Below are positions 21,859 through 32,235 of a DNA stretch of 64,000 nt, piece after piece. The position numbers were made by a program, and so were the translations under genes. Source of the stretch: Tepidimonas sediminis (GTDB lineage Bacteria; Pseudomonadota; Gammaproteobacteria; Burkholderiales; Burkholderiaceae_C); NCBI RefSeq assembly GCF_007556605.1, contig NZ_VJND01000001.1, positions 62,001 through 126,000 of the forward strand. The letters run 5' to 3'. Position 1 is the first letter of the stretch, and every line of letters starts with the position of its first letter. Under the pieces are notes generated by a model. The model was not told the origin of the DNA. It was given only the letters and a program-made list of their open reading frames with translations, and searched no databases.

Positions 21859-23322
21859 TCACAGCCGCCCGGCCAGGTAGCGCTTTTCCAGCACGCCCTG
21901 CAGGTCCTTGACCACCGCGAAGGCGTCCTTCAGGTGGCGCCGCTCCAGATCCGACAACTCCTCCAGACGCAGGTGGTTGTCGGCGGCGTGCCCCGCCTCG
22001 AGCAGCCGCGCCTGGTGCTGCACGCGCAGCGTGGTCAGGAACTCCAGCGCATCGACCAGGTCGCGTGCGCGCGCGGCGCTGATTTCGCCGCTTTCGGCGC
22101 TGTGCAGCAGCCGCTCGCGCGTGTTGACGGCGGCAATGCCGCCAGCCAGCGCGTAAACGCGCGCCAAGTCGATGATCGGCACGATGGCGCCGTGCTTGAG
22201 GTCGATGGTGCCGGCGTGCTCGCCGTGGCGGATGGTCTGCAGGTGACCGAGCCAGTTCAGCGGCGGCGTGTGCGTCAGCGCATTGCCGACCATGTGCGCC
22301 AGGAAGATGCGCTGCGACGGCGTACGCGCCAGCACCTCGGCGCGCAGCGTCTCCAGCAGGCTGCGCTCGCCGGCGACGAAGCGCTGGTCGAAGAACACGC
22401 AGGTCAGCATCAGCGCCTTGGGGTCGGGCGTGTCGATCCAGCGCCGGAAATACTCGCGCCAGCGCGCCAGCGGCTGGCGCCACTGCGCCGTCATCGCCAT
22501 CATCTCGCCCGGGCAGTAGACGTAGCCGCAGGCGTTGAGGCCGTCGCAGACGAAGCGCGCCAGCGCCTCGAAGTAGGCGCCGTGGCGCGCCTCGTCGTAG
22601 GCGTCGTCCAGCACCAGGCAGTTGTCCTGGTCGCTCTTGGCGGTCTGCTCGTTGCGACCCTGCGAGCCGGCAGCCACCCAGGCGTAGGGTACCGGCGCCG
22701 GCCCCAGCTTGCGCTCGGCCAGCTGCAGCAGCCGCACGGTCAGGGCGTCGGTCATCGCCGACACCACCCGCCCCATGGCGTGCGCGCTGGTGCCGGCGGC
22801 GACCAGCTGGCGCTGCAGCGCGCCGATGCGGCTGGCCACCTGCCGCAGATCCTCCACGTCGTCCTGCTGGTGGATGGCCTGTGCCAGCACCACCGCCGAG
22901 TCGCTCTGGCGCTGGTGCAGGTCGGTGCTGGAGATCAGCCCGACCACGCGGCCGCCGTCGGTCACCGGCACGTGGTGGATGTTGAGCCGCGCCATCAGCA
23001 GCAGCGCATCGAAGGCCGCATCGCCGATGTCCACCGTCTGCAGCGCGGTGGTGGCCACCTCGATCACCGGTCGCTGCGGATCCAGCCCGACGGCCAGCAC
23101 CCGGTTGCGCAGGTCGCGGTCGGTGACGATGCCCAGCAGCGCCCCGTCCTGCGTCACCAGTACCGAGGAGACGCCGTGCTCGCGCATGCGCTGGGCGGCG
23201 GCGCGGATCGGCAGCTCCGGCGGCACGCACACCGGCGCGCGGCGCAGCAGCGCGCGCACCGGCGTGGTGCTCAGCGTCAGACTGTCGTCGAGGGCAGGGG
23301 CGGGGTCGGACATCGGGCGCAT
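21859..23322 (-). CDS. CBS-domain DUF294 nucleotidyltransferase-like protein
   Basis: This 487-residue protein has two CBS motifs at about 25-140, a putative nucleotidyltransferase domain with AAGSQGRNEQTAKSDQDN (~215-235; the GlnD-like G-S and D-x-D pattern is intact), and the DUF294 C-terminal helical domain. CBS pairs usually bind adenosine nucleotides. Such proteins occur next to SSS symporters and DnaQ-type exonucleases, as here, and may adjust transport or signalling by nucleotidylation; this is inference. The start may be 23322 or 23313 (MSDP). It is divergent from the second symporter with only ~74 bases between them. Confidence 0.85.
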   Translation of the reverse strand: MRPMSDPAPALDDSLTLSTTPVRALLRRAPVCVPPELPIRAAAQRMREHGVSSVLVTQDGALLGIVTDRDLRNRVLAVGLDPQRPVIEVATTALQTVDIGDAAFDALLLMARLNIHHVPVTDGGRVVGLISSTDLHQRQSDSAVVLAQAIHQQDDVEDLRQVASRIGALQRQLVAAGTSAHAMGRVVSAMTDALTVRLLQLAERKLGPAPVPYAWVAAGSQGRNEQTAKSDQDNCLVLDDAYDEARHGAYFEALARFVCDGLNACGYVYCPGEMMAMTAQWRQPLARWREYFRRWIDTPDPKALMLTCVFFDQRFVAGERSLLETLRAEVLARTPSQRIFLAHMVGNALTHTPPLNWLGHLQTIRHGEHAGTIDLKHGAIVPIIDLARVYALAGGIAAVNTRERLLHSAESGEISAARARDLVDALEFLTTLRVQHQARLLEAGHAADNHLRLEELSDLERRHLKDAFAVVKDLQGVLEKRYLAGRL

Positions 23323-23396
23323 GGCGACACGCTAACATCGGCATCGTACACCTCGCTGACGGCGCCGCCGCGCTCCGCGGCGGGGCACCCTGCCGA

Positions 23397-25490
23397 ATGC
23401 CGATGCGAACGAACGCCGACGACGCCGCCTACCGCCGCCAGCTGGTGCGGCTGTACGCGCGCTTCACGCTGGCGTTCCTGGCCTTCACGCTGCTGCTGGC
23501 GGCGCTGGAGCGACTGGGCTGGTCGCGCACCCTGATCGGCGTGGTGTTCCTGCTGGCGACGCTGGCGGTCTACGCCACCATCGGCATCCTGACGCGCACG
23601 GTCGATCCGGTCGAGTACTACGTGGCCGGGCGGCGCGTGCCGGCGCCGTTCAACGGCATGGCGCTGGCGGCCGACTGGCTGTCGGCGGCGTCCTTCATCG
23701 GGCTGGCCGGCACGCTGTACCTGCAGGGCTACGGCGGGCTGGCGTTCGTGCTGGGCTGGTCGGGCGGCTTCGTGCTGGTGGCGGTGTTCCTGGCGCCGTA
23801 CCTGCGCCGTTTCGGCCAGTTCACCATCCCGGACTTCCTGGCCGAGCGTTACGGCGGGGCGGTGCCGCGCCTGATCGGGGTGGTGGCGCTGGTGCTGTGC
23901 TCGTTCATCTACGTGGTGGCGCAGATCGTGGGTGTCGGGCTGATCACCTCGCGGCTGACCGGGCTGGCCTTCGAGGTCGGTGTCTTCCTCGGCCTGGGCG
24001 GCATCCTCGTGTGCTCGTTCCTCGGCGGCATGCGCGCCATCACGTGGACGCAGGTGGCGCAGTACATCGTGCTGATCGTGGCCTTCGTCGCGCCGGTGCT
24101 GTGGCTGTCGCTGAAGCAGACCGGCTCGCTGCTGCCGCAGCTCGGCTACGTGGCGCAGCTGCAGCAGGTCAGCGCGCGCGAGCAGGCGCTGCGCGAAGCC
24201 GCCGACGAGCGCCACGTGCAGCGCGTCTGGGCGCACCACGCGCACGTGCTGGCCGAGCGCCTGCGCGACCCGGCCGCGGCGCTGCAGCGCGAGCGCGCGC
24301 AGCTGGAGGGGCACCTGGAGGCGCTGCGCCTGCTGGGGGCGGAGGCAGGCGAGATCGCCGCGGCCGAGCGGGCGCTGGCGCGCCTGCCGCGCGACGCCGA
24401 GGCCGCGCGCATGCTGTGGAGCCAGCAGCTGGCGCAGGCACAGGCGCGCGCGCAGCCACTGGGGGGGCTGCCGCCGCACGCCCAGCCCTTTGCCGGTGCG
24501 CCCGATGGCGAGCCGGCGCAGCGCGCCGCATTCGAGGTCTCGCGACGCAACTTTCTGGCGCTGGTGTTCTGTCTGGTGGTGGGCACGGCGGCGCTGCCGC
24601 ATCTGCTGGTGCGCTTCTACACCGTGCCCAGCGTCGCGCAGGCGCGGCAGTCGGTGGCCTGGGGCATCGTCTTCATCGCCGCGCTGTACCTGACGGCGCC
24701 GGCGCTGGCGGTGCTGGTCAAGCACGAGGTGTTCACGCAGCTCGTCGGCACGCGCTTCGACGAGCTGCCCGCCTGGGTGGCGGCCTGGAGCAAGGTCGAT
24801 CCGGCCCTGCTGTCGGTGCGCGACGTCAACCGCGACGGCGTGCTGCAGCTGGGCGAGATCACGCTCGGGGCGGACGTGATCGTGCTGGCCGCCGCCGAGA
24901 TCGCCGGCCTGCCATACGTCATCGCCGCGCTGGTGGCCGCCGGCGGCATGGCCGCGGCGCTGTCCACCGCCGACGGGCTGCTGCTGGCCATCACCAGCGC
25001 GCTCAGCCACGATGTCTATTACAAGACGCTGGCTCCGGCGGCCCTGACGGCGCGCCGCGTCACGCTGTCCAAGGTGGTGCTGCTGGTGGTGGCGCTGCTG
25101 GCCGCCTACGTGGCCGCGCACAAGCCCGCCGACATCCTGCTGCTGGTGGCGGCGGCGTTCTCGCTGGCGGCCTCGGCATTCTTCCCGGCGCTGGTGCTGG
25201 GCATCTTCTGGTCGCGCGCCAACGGGCCGGGCGCGGTGGCCGGCATGCTGGTCGGCATGGGCGTGACGCTCGGCTACGTGGCGCTCAACCAGCCCTGGCT
25301 GCGCGGCCTGCTGGGCCTGGAAGGTGGACCGTGGCTGTGGTGGGGCATCGAGCCGATCGCCGCCGGCGTCTTCGGCGTGCCGGCAGGCGCGGCCGCGCTG
25401 GTGGTGGTCAGCCTGCTGACGCCGGCGCCATCGGCGGCGCGGCGCGCCTGGGTGCGGCGCCTGCGCATGCCGGGTGGGCCCGAGTTATAA
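23397..25490 (+). CDS. Second sodium:solute symporter, enlarged form with coiled-coil insert
   Basis: This 697-residue SSS transporter has the core motifs [43 protein letters not shown] and [19 protein letters not shown]. Compared with the first symporter it has about 43 extra N-terminal residues with one more helix, and an insert at ~250-378 that is charged and predicted coiled coil. It also has an EF-hand-like loop D476-E487 with all canonical ligand positions. No DUF4212 partner gene is adjacent. The substrate is unknown. Its TAA stop lies inside a TATAAT box for the ribosomal operon. Confidence 0.88.
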   Translation: MPMRTNADDAAYRRQLVRLYARFTLAFLAFTLLLAALERLGWSRTLIGVVFLLATLAVYATIGILTRTVDPVEYYVAGRRVPAPFNGMALAADWLSAASFIGLAGTLYLQGYGGLAFVLGWSGGFVLVAVFLAPYLRRFGQFTIPDFLAERYGGAVPRLIGVVALVLCSFIYVVAQIVGVGLITSRLTGLAFEVGVFLGLGGILVCSFLGGMRAITWTQVAQYIVLIVAFVAPVLWLSLKQTGSLLPQLGYVAQLQQVSAREQALREAADERHVQRVWAHHAHVLAERLRDPAAALQRERAQLEGHLEALRLLGAEAGEIAAAERALARLPRDAEAARMLWSQQLAQAQARAQPLGGLPPHAQPFAGAPDGEPAQRAAFEVSRRNFLALVFCLVVGTAALPHLLVRFYTVPSVAQARQSVAWGIVFIAALYLTAPALAVLVKHEVFTQLVGTRFDELPAWVAAWSKVDPALLSVRDVNRDGVLQLGEITLGADVIVLAAAEIAGLPYVIAALVAAGGMAAALSTADGLLLAITSALSHDVYYKTLAPAALTARRVTLSKVVLLVVALLAAYVAAHKPADILLLVAAAFSLAASAFFPALVLGIFWSRANGPGAVAGMLVGMGVTLGYVALNQPWLRGLLGLEGGPWLWWGIEPIAAGVFGVPAGAAALVVVSLLTPAPSAARRAWVRRLRMPGGPEL

Positions 25491-25491
25491 T
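25486..25491 (+). promoter_or_regulatory. Consensus -10 box upstream of rpsF
   Basis: A perfect TATAAT overlaps the stop codon of the symporter gene and lies 63 bases before the rpsF start, which fits a strong ribosomal-protein promoter. I see no good -35 match at 17 bases upstream. Confidence 0.6.
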
Positions 25492-25554
25492 GAAAGGCTT
25501 CCTTGCTGCACCCGTCTGACGCCGGGGCGGCAGTTCATTCCACAAGGAGAGTCC

Positions 25555-25923
25555 ATGCGTCACTACGAGATCGTGATGCTGATCCATCCGGATCAGAGCG
25601 AGCAGGTGCCCGCCATGCTGGAGCGCTACAAGGGCATGATCACCGCCGGCGGTGGCATCATCCATCGCGTCGAGGACTGGGGTCGCCGCCAGCTGGCCTA
25701 CCAGATCAACAAGCTGTCCAAGGCCCACTACCTGTGCCTCAACATCGAGGCCGGCAAGGAGGTCATGGCCGAGCTCGAGACGGCGTTCCGTTTCAATGAC
25801 GCCGTGCTGCGCCACCTGGTGGTGCAGAAGAAGAAGGCCGAGACCGCGCCCTCCGCGATGATGAAGGCGGTCGAGCGCGAGGAGGCCCGCAAGGCCCAGG
25901 CCCAGCAGGAGGCCGCGGCCTGA
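25555..25923 (+). CDS. rpsF: 30S ribosomal protein S6
   Basis: This 122-residue S6 starts [17 protein letters not shown] and contains [16 protein letters not shown]. It binds 16S rRNA together with S18 in the small-subunit platform. The ATG has an AAGGAG ribosome site at 25543-25549. The C-terminal tail is Glu/Ala/Gln-rich, as common in this protein. It is the first gene of rpsF-priB-rpsR-rplI. Confidence 0.98.
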   Translation: MRHYEIVMLIHPDQSEQVPAMLERYKGMITAGGGIIHRVEDWGRRQLAYQINKLSKAHYLCLNIEAGKEVMAELETAFRFNDAVLRHLVVQKKKAETAPSAMMKAVEREEARKAQAQQEAAA

Positions 25924-25967
25924 GCCGCGCTGGCGCGTCCGCGGACGCCGTCAACCGGCTGGAGCTG

Positions 25968-26237
25968 ATGGCGCGGCTGGCCGAGCGGGCCCCGCTGCGC
26001 TATACCCCCGCCGGCGTGGCCGCGCAGGACGTGGTGCTGGAGCACCAGTCGCTGCAGGCCGAGGCGGACGGACGGCGCGTGGTGACGCTGCGCCTGAGGG
26101 CGGTGGCCTTCGGGGAGCTGGCCGAGCGGCTGGCGCGCATCGTCCCGGGGCAGGAGCTGGCGTGCCGCGGCTTTCTCGTCTCCACGCGCCGGGGTCACGG
26201 CGTCGTCTTCCACATCCAGACATTCGAAACGCAGTAG
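25968..26237 (+). CDS. priB: Primosomal replication protein N
   Basis: At least 89 residues from the ATG at 25968; contains [11 protein letters not shown] and ends FHIQTFETQ. PriB is a single-strand-DNA-binding OB-fold protein in replication restart. The reading frame is open back to 25920, and the translated upstream stretch [21 protein letters not shown] resembles the normal N terminus of the family. The true start therefore probably lies upstream of 25968. No ATG, GTG or TTG is available there; a CTG at 25920 overlaps the rpsF stop (CTGA). Placement between S6 and S18 is standard for betaproteobacteria. Confidence 0.9.
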   Translation: MARLAERAPLRYTPAGVAAQDVVLEHQSLQAEADGRRVVTLRLRAVAFGELAERLARIVPGQELACRGFLVSTRRGHGVVFHIQTFETQ

Positions 26238-26246
26238 GAATCCATC

Positions 26247-26525
26247 ATGGCTGCACCGCAACGCAACACGGGCAACCGCCCCAAGCGCACCAGCAACAAC
26301 CCGCTGTTCAAGCGCAAGAAGTTCTGCCGCTTCACCGTCGCCGGCGTCGAGGAGGTCGACTACAAGGACATCGACACGCTGAAGGACTTCATCGCCGAGA
26401 ACGGCAAGATCATTCCGGCGCGCCTGACCGGCACGCGCGCGATCTATCAGCGCCAGGTGGCCACCGCCATCAAGCGCGCGCGCTTCCTGGCCCTGCTGCC
26501 GTACACCGACCAGCACCGCGTCTGA
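26247..26525 (+). CDS. rpsR: 30S ribosomal protein S18
   Basis: This 92-residue S18 contains [28 protein letters not shown] and the basic C-terminal [19 protein letters not shown], which contacts 16S rRNA next to S6. It begins nine bases after priB with an AGGAAT ribosome site. Confidence 0.98.
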   Translation: MAAPQRNTGNRPKRTSNNPLFKRKKFCRFTVAGVEEVDYKDIDTLKDFIAENGKIIPARLTGTRAIYQRQVATAIKRARFLALLPYTDQHRV

Positions 26526-26539
26526 AGGAGCCCGCCACC

Positions 26540-26992
26540 ATGCAAGTCATTCTGCTCGACAAGGTCGTCAACCTGGGCAACCTCGGCGACATCGTCAAGG
26601 TCAAGGACGGCTACGCCCGCAACTACCTGATTCCGACCGGCCGTGCGCGCCGCGCCACCCAGGCCGCCATCGACGAGTTCAACGCCCGCCGCGCCGAGCT
26701 GGAGAAGGCCGCCGCGGCCAAGCTGGCCGAAGCGCAGGCGCTGGCCGAGAAGCTGGCCGGCCACACCGTGCGCATCACGCAGAAGGCCGGCGTGGACGGC
26801 CGCCTGTTCGGCTCGGTGACCAACCACGACATCGCCGCCGAGCTGACCAAGGCCGGCTTCCCGATCCACAAGTCGCAGGTGCGCATGCCCAACGGCGTCT
26901 TCAAGAACGTCGGCGACTACACGGTGCAGATCGGCCTGCACACCGACGTCGTGGTCGACGTCAACGTGCAGGTGCTGGGCGAAACGGTCTGA
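26540..26992 (+). CDS. rplI: 50S ribosomal protein L9
   Basis: This 150-residue L9 begins [19 protein letters not shown] and continues with the rRNA-binding block [12 protein letters not shown]. The long central helix (~45-75) and the C-terminal domain ([11 protein letters not shown]) are both present. An AAGGAG site overlaps the end of rpsR. It is the last gene of the operon. Confidence 0.98.
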   Translation: MQVILLDKVVNLGNLGDIVKVKDGYARNYLIPTGRARRATQAAIDEFNARRAELEKAAAAKLAEAQALAEKLAGHTVRITQKAGVDGRLFGSVTNHDIAAELTKAGFPIHKSQVRMPNGVFKNVGDYTVQIGLHTDVVVDVNVQVLGETV

Positions 26993-27005
26993 GCCGTGCG
27001 TCCAG

Positions 27006-27063
27006 GGCGGCGGGTCATGCCTGCCGCCATCCGGGAGACGAGGCCACCCGTGCGGGTGGCCTC
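27006..27063. terminator. Paired hairpins between convergent rplI and bamD
   Basis: Two inverted repeats lie in the 119-base convergent gap: GGCGGC...GCCGCC at about 27006-27028, and a perfect 10-bp stem GAGGCCACCC/GGGTGGCCTC at 27040-27063 with a 4-base loop. Neither has a T-run on either side, so termination from both directions is only likely, not shown. Confidence 0.5.
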
Positions 27064-27111
27064 ATGCGTTGGAGGGCGCGGGCGGTCAGTGCGGGGCGCG
27101 CCGCTGGCGGC

Positions 27112-27933
27112 TCACCACAGCTTCCACCACGGACCGCTGTCGCGCTGCAGGCCGCGCGTCAGGAATACGCTGCCGGGGAAGTTGGCCTCCAGCACGCGGC
27201 GCGCATCGCGCGCCTGCTCCTCCATGCCCAGCGCCTCGTAGGACTTGTACAGGATGTACAGCGCTTCCTCGACGGCCGGCACGTTGGGATAGTCCCGGAT
27301 GGCCTGCTGGGCGCGGTTGATGGCCGCCACGTGCGCGCCGCGCCGATGGTAGTAGCGGGCGATGTGCACCTCCGACTGCGCCAGCGCGTTGACGATGTAG
27401 ACCATGCGCTGGCGCGCATCGGGGGCGTAGCGCGAGTCGGGGAAGCGCTCCACCAGCTCCTTGAAGGCCTCGAACGAATCCTTGGCCGCCTTCTGGTCGC
27501 GCTCCGACAGATCCTGCTGCGACAGGAAGCCGAACAGGCCCAGGTTGTCGTTGAAGTTGACCAGGCCCTTCAGGTACAGCGCGTAGTCCAGCGCCGGGCT
27601 GGCGGGGTGCAGGCGCATGAAGCGCTCCAGCGTCGCGATCGCCTGCGCCGGCTCGCCGTTCTTGTAGTGCGCGTAGGCCTTCTCCAGCTGCGCCTGCTGC
27701 GCCAGCGGCGTGCCGGCCGCGCGGCCCTCCAGCTTCTCGAAGTACTGGATCGCCTTGTCGTAGTTGCCGGCGGCGCGCTCGTCCATCGCCTCGGCGTAGA
27801 GCTTGTTGGGGCTCCAGCCAGCGGTGACGTCCTTCTCCGGGCCGCTGGCGCAGCCGCCCAGCAGCGCAACAAGCAGGGCCGTCCCCAGCAGCGGACGACG
27901 CAGGAAGGCGGCGGATAATGTGCGGGATTTCAT
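27112..27933 (-). CDS. bamD: Outer membrane protein assembly factor BamD (lipoprotein)
   Basis: This 273-residue lipoprotein has a signal peptide with lipobox LLGGC (C28). Tetratricopeptide-like repeats start at LYAEAMDERAAGNYDKAIQYF. The family C-terminal part AINRAQQAIRDYPNVPAVEEA is present. BamD is the essential lipoprotein of the BAM complex that inserts beta-barrels in the outer membrane. It is divergent from rluD, with about 44 bases between their starts, a widespread arrangement. Confidence 0.95.
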   Translation of the reverse strand: MKSRTLSAAFLRRPLLGTALLVALLGGCASGPEKDVTAGWSPNKLYAEAMDERAAGNYDKAIQYFEKLEGRAAGTPLAQQAQLEKAYAHYKNGEPAQAIATLERFMRLHPASPALDYALYLKGLVNFNDNLGLFGFLSQQDLSERDQKAAKDSFEAFKELVERFPDSRYAPDARQRMVYIVNALAQSEVHIARYYHRRGAHVAAINRAQQAIRDYPNVPAVEEALYILYKSYEALGMEEQARDARRVLEANFPGSVFLTRGLQRDSGPWWKLW

Positions 27934-27977
27934 CGGGTGGCGCCCCAGACGGCGCGCAGCCGCGCCAGCTAGACAAG

Positions 27978-29003
27978 ATGGAAAAAATTATAGAGGTCGA
28001 CCGGCCCGACGACGGCGCCGACGAGGAGGCCGACGCTGCGGTCGAGTGGCGCACGCTGGCGGTGGACGCGGCGGGCCACGGACAGCGGCTGGACCGATGG
28101 CTGGCGATGGCGCTGGACGGGCTGTCGCGCAGCCACCTGCAGCAGCTCGTCATGCAGGGGGCGGTGCAGGTCGACGGCGCCACGGTGACCAAGTGCGCAC
28201 GCCGGCTGCGCGCGGGCGAGACGGTGGCCGTCGAGTTGCGGCCCACACCGCAGGCACAGGCGTACGCGCCGCAGCCGATGGGGCTGCCGGTGGTGTACGA
28301 GGACGAGCACCTGCTGGTGCTGGACAAGCCGGCTGGTCTGGTCGTGCACCCGGGCGCCGGGCACTGGAGCGGCACGCTGCTCAACGGGCTGCTGGCGCAT
28401 CATGCCGGGGCGGCCGCGCTGCCGCGCGCCGGCATCGTGCACCGGCTGGACAAGGACACCAGCGGGCTGATGGTGGTGGCCAAGAGCGCACGCGCGTACG
28501 AGGGTCTGGTGGCGGCGATCGCCGCGCGCCGCGTGCGGCGCATCTACGTGGCGCTGGCGCAAGGGGCCTGGAGCGGGGCGGCCGAACGTCGCGTGGAGGC
28601 GCCGATCGGGCGCGATCCGCGCCAGCGGCTGCGCATGGCCGTGCATCCGTCCGGCAGCCCCGCGGCGCGCGTGGCGCGCACCGATGTGCGCGTGCTCGAC
28701 CGCGCCGCGGCGGCCACGCTGATCGGCTGCCGGCTGCACACCGGCCGCACGCACCAGATCCGCGTGCACCTGGCCTGGCTCGGCCATCCGCTGGTGGGCG
28801 ACGCGCTCTACGGCGGCCGTCCGCTGGCCGGTCTGCAGCGTCAGGGGCTGCATGCGGCGCGGCTCGGGCTGCGCCACCCGGTGGGGGGTGGCTGGCTGGC
28901 GTTCGACAGCGCGCTGCCGCACGACCTTGGCGCGGCCGTGCAGGCGCTGGCGCTGCACTACAATCCCGCGCTCCTTTGGCCGGCGCAGGAAGAGCAGGAG
29001 TAG
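27978..29003 (+). CDS. rluD: 23S rRNA pseudouridine synthase RluD
   Basis: This 341-residue enzyme has an S4 domain at ~30-90 (RLDRWLAMALDGLSRSHLQ) and the RluA/RluD catalytic motif GIVHRLDKDTSGLMVVAK with the essential aspartate, plus THQIRVHLAWLGHPLVGD. It modifies helix 69 of 23S rRNA in family members; RluD rather than RluC is chosen from the bamD neighbourhood and S4 domain. ATG 27978 was selected; the frame extends 20 residues upstream into the bamD promoter area. Confidence 0.92.
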   Translation: MEKIIEVDRPDDGADEEADAAVEWRTLAVDAAGHGQRLDRWLAMALDGLSRSHLQQLVMQGAVQVDGATVTKCARRLRAGETVAVELRPTPQAQAYAPQPMGLPVVYEDEHLLVLDKPAGLVVHPGAGHWSGTLLNGLLAHHAGAAALPRAGIVHRLDKDTSGLMVVAKSARAYEGLVAAIAARRVRRIYVALAQGAWSGAAERRVEAPIGRDPRQRLRMAVHPSGSPAARVARTDVRVLDRAAAATLIGCRLHTGRTHQIRVHLAWLGHPLVGDALYGGRPLAGLQRQGLHAARLGLRHPVGGGWLAFDSALPHDLGAAVQALALHYNPALLWPAQEEQE

Positions 29004-29006
29004 CGC

Positions 29007-29582
29007 ATGGACCGTGACGAGGCGCAGCAGGTGCTGGAGGCCGCGCTGTTGTGCGCTGGCCGGCCGCTGACGCTGGCGGAGCTGACGGCGCTGTTCGACG
29101 GCGCCCTGCCGGGCGCCGAAGTGCAGGCGGCGCTGCAGGCGCTGCAGCGCGCCTGGGATGGCCGCGGGCTCGCGCTCGTGCAGGTGGCCGGCGGCTGGCG
29201 CTTCCAGACGCGGCCGCACGTACACCCGTTCCTCGAGCGCCTCAACCCCGAAAAGCCGCCGCGCTACAGCCGCGCGGTGCTGGAGACGCTGGCGGTCATC
29301 GCCTACCGGCAGCCGGTCACGCGCGGCGACATCGAGGCCATCCGCGGCGTGACGGTGGGCACGCCGATCCTGCGGCAGCTGGAGGAGCGCGGCTGGATCG
29401 AGGTGGTCGGACACCGCGACACCGCGGGGCGCCCGGCGCTGTACGCCACCACGCGCCAGTTCCTCGACGACCTCGGTCTGGCGTCGCTGGCGTCGCTGCC
29501 GGCGCTGGAGGCTGACGCCGACCCCACCCCCGAACTGCCCGGGCTGGCTGCGGCCGACCCCCTTTCCGAGACCACGACATGA
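29007..29582 (+). CDS. scpB: Segregation and condensation protein B
   Basis: This 191-residue protein has two winged-helix domains; the conserved block [21 protein letters not shown] and the segment [17 protein letters not shown] identify ScpB. It is the kleisin-associated regulator of SMC chromosome condensation. The C-terminal ~25 residues are acidic and poorly conserved. It lies 3 bases after rluD and overlaps rluB by four bases (ATGA). Confidence 0.93.
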   Translation: MDRDEAQQVLEAALLCAGRPLTLAELTALFDGALPGAEVQAALQALQRAWDGRGLALVQVAGGWRFQTRPHVHPFLERLNPEKPPRYSRAVLETLAVIAYRQPVTRGDIEAIRGVTVGTPILRQLEERGWIEVVGHRDTAGRPALYATTRQFLDDLGLASLASLPALEADADPTPELPGLAAADPLSETTT

Positions 29583-30613
29583 CCGCTTCCCGCCCTCCCG
29601 TTTCCGCGACGCCGCCGGCGCGTCGGCCGCGCGCCTCCGCGGGGGCCGACGTCTCCGTCAAGCTGCACAAGGTGCTGGCCCAGCTCGGGCTCGGCTCGCG
29701 CGCCGACATGGAGCAGGCCATCGCCGCCGGCCGCGTCACCGTCAACGGCCAGCCGGCGCACGTCGGCCAGCGGGTCGCCGCCGGCGACGTCATCAAGGTC
29801 GACGGCCGGCCGGTGCGCTGGCAGCCACAGCCCACCCGGCTGCCGCGCGTGCTGGCCTACCACAAGCCGGCAGGCGAGGTGGTGACCCTGGACGATCCGC
29901 AGAACCGCCCGACCGTGTTCGGGCGGCTGCCGCGGCTGCGCAGCGGCAAGTGGATGGCGGTGGGCCGGCTCGACCTCAACACCGAGGGGCTGCTGCTGTT
30001 CACCGACAGCGGCGAGCTGGCCAACCGGCTGATGCACCCGCGCTTCGGCCTGCAGCGCGAGTACGCGGTGCGGGTGCTCGGGCCGCTTGCGGCCGAGGAG
30101 CGGCAGCGCCTGCTGGAGGGGGTGACGCTGGAGGACGGGCCGGCGCGCGTGCTGGCGCTGGAGGAGGCCGGTGGCAGCGGCGCCAACCGCTGGTACCGCG
30201 TCACGCTGGCCGAGGGACGCAACCGCGAGGTGCGGCGCCTCTTCGAGGCGGTCGGACACGTCGTCAGCCGCCTCATCCGCGTGCGCTACGGCACGGTGCT
30301 GCTGCCGCGCGGCCTGCGCCGCGGGGCCTGGGTCGAGCTGGAGCCGGCGGCGGTGCTGGAGCTGATGGCACAGGCCGGCATGGCGCCGCCGCAGCGCCCC
30401 GCCGCCCCGCGGCGCCGCGGCGCCGCGGGGCGCGGGGCAGGCCCCCGTCCCAGCCGGCCCAGGCCGCCGGCTGGCGCCACCAGGACGGCCGCTTCGGCGG
30501 CAGCTTCCGGCAAGTCCGGGGCGGCGAAAGAGGCTGTGGCGAAGGACGGCAGACGGGCGGCGGCACCCGCCGCCGCAGCGACGGTTGCACCGCGCAAGCG
30601 CCGCAAAGGCTAA
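29579..30613 (+). CDS. rluB: 23S rRNA pseudouridine synthase RluB
   Basis: This 344-residue protein has an S4 domain ([20 protein letters not shown]) and the RsuA/RluB catalytic block [20 protein letters not shown], then REYAVRV and [20 protein letters not shown]. After residue ~265 comes a low-complexity Ala/Arg/Pro/Lys tail of about 75 residues, common in betaproteobacterial RluB and likely RNA-binding. It is translationally coupled to scpB. Confidence 0.92.
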   Translation: MTASRPPVSATPPARRPRASAGADVSVKLHKVLAQLGLGSRADMEQAIAAGRVTVNGQPAHVGQRVAAGDVIKVDGRPVRWQPQPTRLPRVLAYHKPAGEVVTLDDPQNRPTVFGRLPRLRSGKWMAVGRLDLNTEGLLLFTDSGELANRLMHPRFGLQREYAVRVLGPLAAEERQRLLEGVTLEDGPARVLALEEAGGSGANRWYRVTLAEGRNREVRRLFEAVGHVVSRLIRVRYGTVLLPRGLRRGAWVELEPAAVLELMAQAGMAPPQRPAAPRRRGAAGRGAGPRPSRPRPPAGATRTAASAAASGKSGAAKEAVAKDGRRAAAPAAAATVAPRKRRKG

Positions 30614-30646
30614 AATGCCGGGTTTTGTAATCCTTGAACGAATACC

Positions 30647-31072
30647 ATGGCCATCGAACGCACCCTTTCCATCATCAAGCCCGACGCCGTCGCCAAGAAC
30701 GTCATCGGCCAGATCTACAGCCGCTTCGAGGCGGCCGGTCTCAAGATCGTGGCGGCCAAGATGGTGCACCTGTCGCGCCGTGAAGCCGAAGCCTTCTACG
30801 CCGTGCACCGCGAGCGTCCGTTCTTCAAGGACCTGGTCGATTTCATGGTCTCCGGTCCGGTGATGGTGCAGGTGCTGGAAGGCGAGAACGCCATCGCGAA
30901 GAACCGTGAGCTGATGGGTGCCACCGATCCGAAGAAGGCCGCCCCCGGCACGATCCGCGCCGACTTCGCCGAGAGCATCGACGCCAACGCGGTGCACGGT
31001 TCCGACGCGCCGGAAACCGCCGCCGCCGAGATCGCGTTCTTCTTCCCCGGCATGGCGATCTACTCGCGCTGA
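30647..31072 (+). CDS. ndk: Nucleoside diphosphate kinase
   Basis: This 141-residue enzyme balances nucleoside triphosphates. It starts with [15 protein letters not shown] and carries the phosphohistidine H117 in [10 protein letters not shown]. Length matches the family. A TAAAAT at 30611-30616, overlapping the rluB stop, may be the -10 of its promoter; the best -35 candidate, TTGCAC, is 20 bases upstream, so the match is weak. Confidence 0.98.
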   Translation: MAIERTLSIIKPDAVAKNVIGQIYSRFEAAGLKIVAAKMVHLSRREAEAFYAVHRERPFFKDLVDFMVSGPVMVQVLEGENAIAKNRELMGATDPKKAAPGTIRADFAESIDANAVHGSDAPETAAAEIAFFFPGMAIYSR

Positions 31073-31080
31073 ACCATGTC

Positions 31081-32235
31081 ATGACGGCCAATTTGCTCGA
31101 CTTCGACCTCGAGGGGTTGGCCGCCTTCTGCGAGCGGCTGGGCCACAAGCGCTTCCGCGCGGTGCAGCTGTTTCGCTGGATCCACCAGAAGGGGGTGGCG
31201 CGCTTCGAGGACATGACCGACCTGGCGCGCGACCTGCGCCAGCAGCTGGCTGAGGTGGCCACGGTGCGCGCGCTGCCGGTGCTGGCCGAGCAGGTCTCGG
31301 CCGACGGCACCATCAAGTGGCTGTTCGACGTCGGCGACGGCAACGCCGTCGAGTCGGTCTACATCCCCGAGGACGACCGTGGCACGCTGTGCGTGTCCAG
31401 CCAGGCCGGCTGCGCGGTCGGCTGCCGCTTCTGCTCCACGGGGCACCAGGGCTTCAGCCGCAACCTCACCACCGGCGAGATCATCGCCCAGCTGTGGCAC
31501 GCCGAGCACGCGCTGCGGCGCCGCTTCGGTACCTCCGAGCGCGTCATTTCCAACGTGGTGATGATGGGCATGGGCGAGCCGCTGCAGAACTACGCCGCAC
31601 TGGTGCCGGCGCTGCGCGTGATGCTGGACGACCACGGCTACGGCCTGTCGCGGCGGCGCGTGACGGTGTCCACCTCCGGCGTGGTGCCGATGATGGAGCG
31701 CCTGGCGCAGGATTGTCCGGTGGCGCTGGCGGTGTCGCTGCACGCCCCCGACGATGCGCTGCGCGACGAGCTGGTGCCGCTGAACCGCAAGTACCCGCTG
31801 GCCGAGCTGCTGGACGCCTGCCTGCGCTACCTGCCGGCGGCGCCGCGCGACTTCATCACGTTCGAATATTGCATGCTCGACGGCGTCAACGACACGCCGG
31901 CGCACGCCGAGCGGCTGATCGCGCTGTTGCGCGGCCACCGCGGCCGCGGCGTGCCGTGCAAAGTCAACCTGATCCCGTTCAACCCCTTTGCGCAGTCGGG
32001 CCTGCGGCGCTCGCCGCGGGAGGCAGTCAAGGCGTTCGCCGACCGGCTCAACGCCGCCGGCATCGTCACGACGATTCGCAAGACGCGCGGCGACGACATC
32101 GATGCGGCCTGCGGCCAGCTGGCCGGCGACGTGCGCGATCGCACGCGCGCCGCCGAGCGGCTGGCGCGGCGGCGTGTGCTGCCGCTGCGCCCGGAGCGGG
32201 GGCGCACGTCCGCGCCGGAGGTGGCGTCGTCATGA
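31081..32235 (+). CDS. rlmN: 23S rRNA/tRNA adenine-C2 methyltransferase RlmN
   Basis: This 384-residue radical SAM enzyme methylates A2503 of 23S rRNA and A37 of some tRNAs. The cluster motif is C111, C115, C118 ([11 protein letters not shown]); the catalytic C-terminal cysteine is about C344 in [22 protein letters not shown] binds SAM. The stop overlaps the next start (ATGA). Confidence 0.97.
   Translation: MTANLLDFDLEGLAAFCERLGHKRFRAVQLFRWIHQKGVARFEDMTDLARDLRQQLAEVATVRALPVLAEQVSADGTIKWLFDVGDGNAVESVYIPEDDRGTLCVSSQAGCAVGCRFCSTGHQGFSRNLTTGEIIAQLWHAEHALRRRFGTSERVISNVVMMGMGEPLQNYAALVPALRVMLDDHGYGLSRRRVTVSTSGVVPMMERLAQDCPVALAVSLHAPDDALRDELVPLNRKYPLAELLDACLRYLPAAPRDFITFEYCMLDGVNDTPAHAERLIALLRGHRGRGVPCKVNLIPFNPFAQSGLRRSPREAVKAFADRLNAAGIVTTIRKTRGDDIDAACGQLAGDVRDRTRAAERLARRRVLPLRPERGRTSAPEVASS

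Noticed and set aside
30370-30613. The Arg/Ala/Pro-rich end of rluB as a separate small gene or repeat
   Set aside because: It is in frame with RluB and typical of the low-complexity tails of this protein; no independent start signal is visible.
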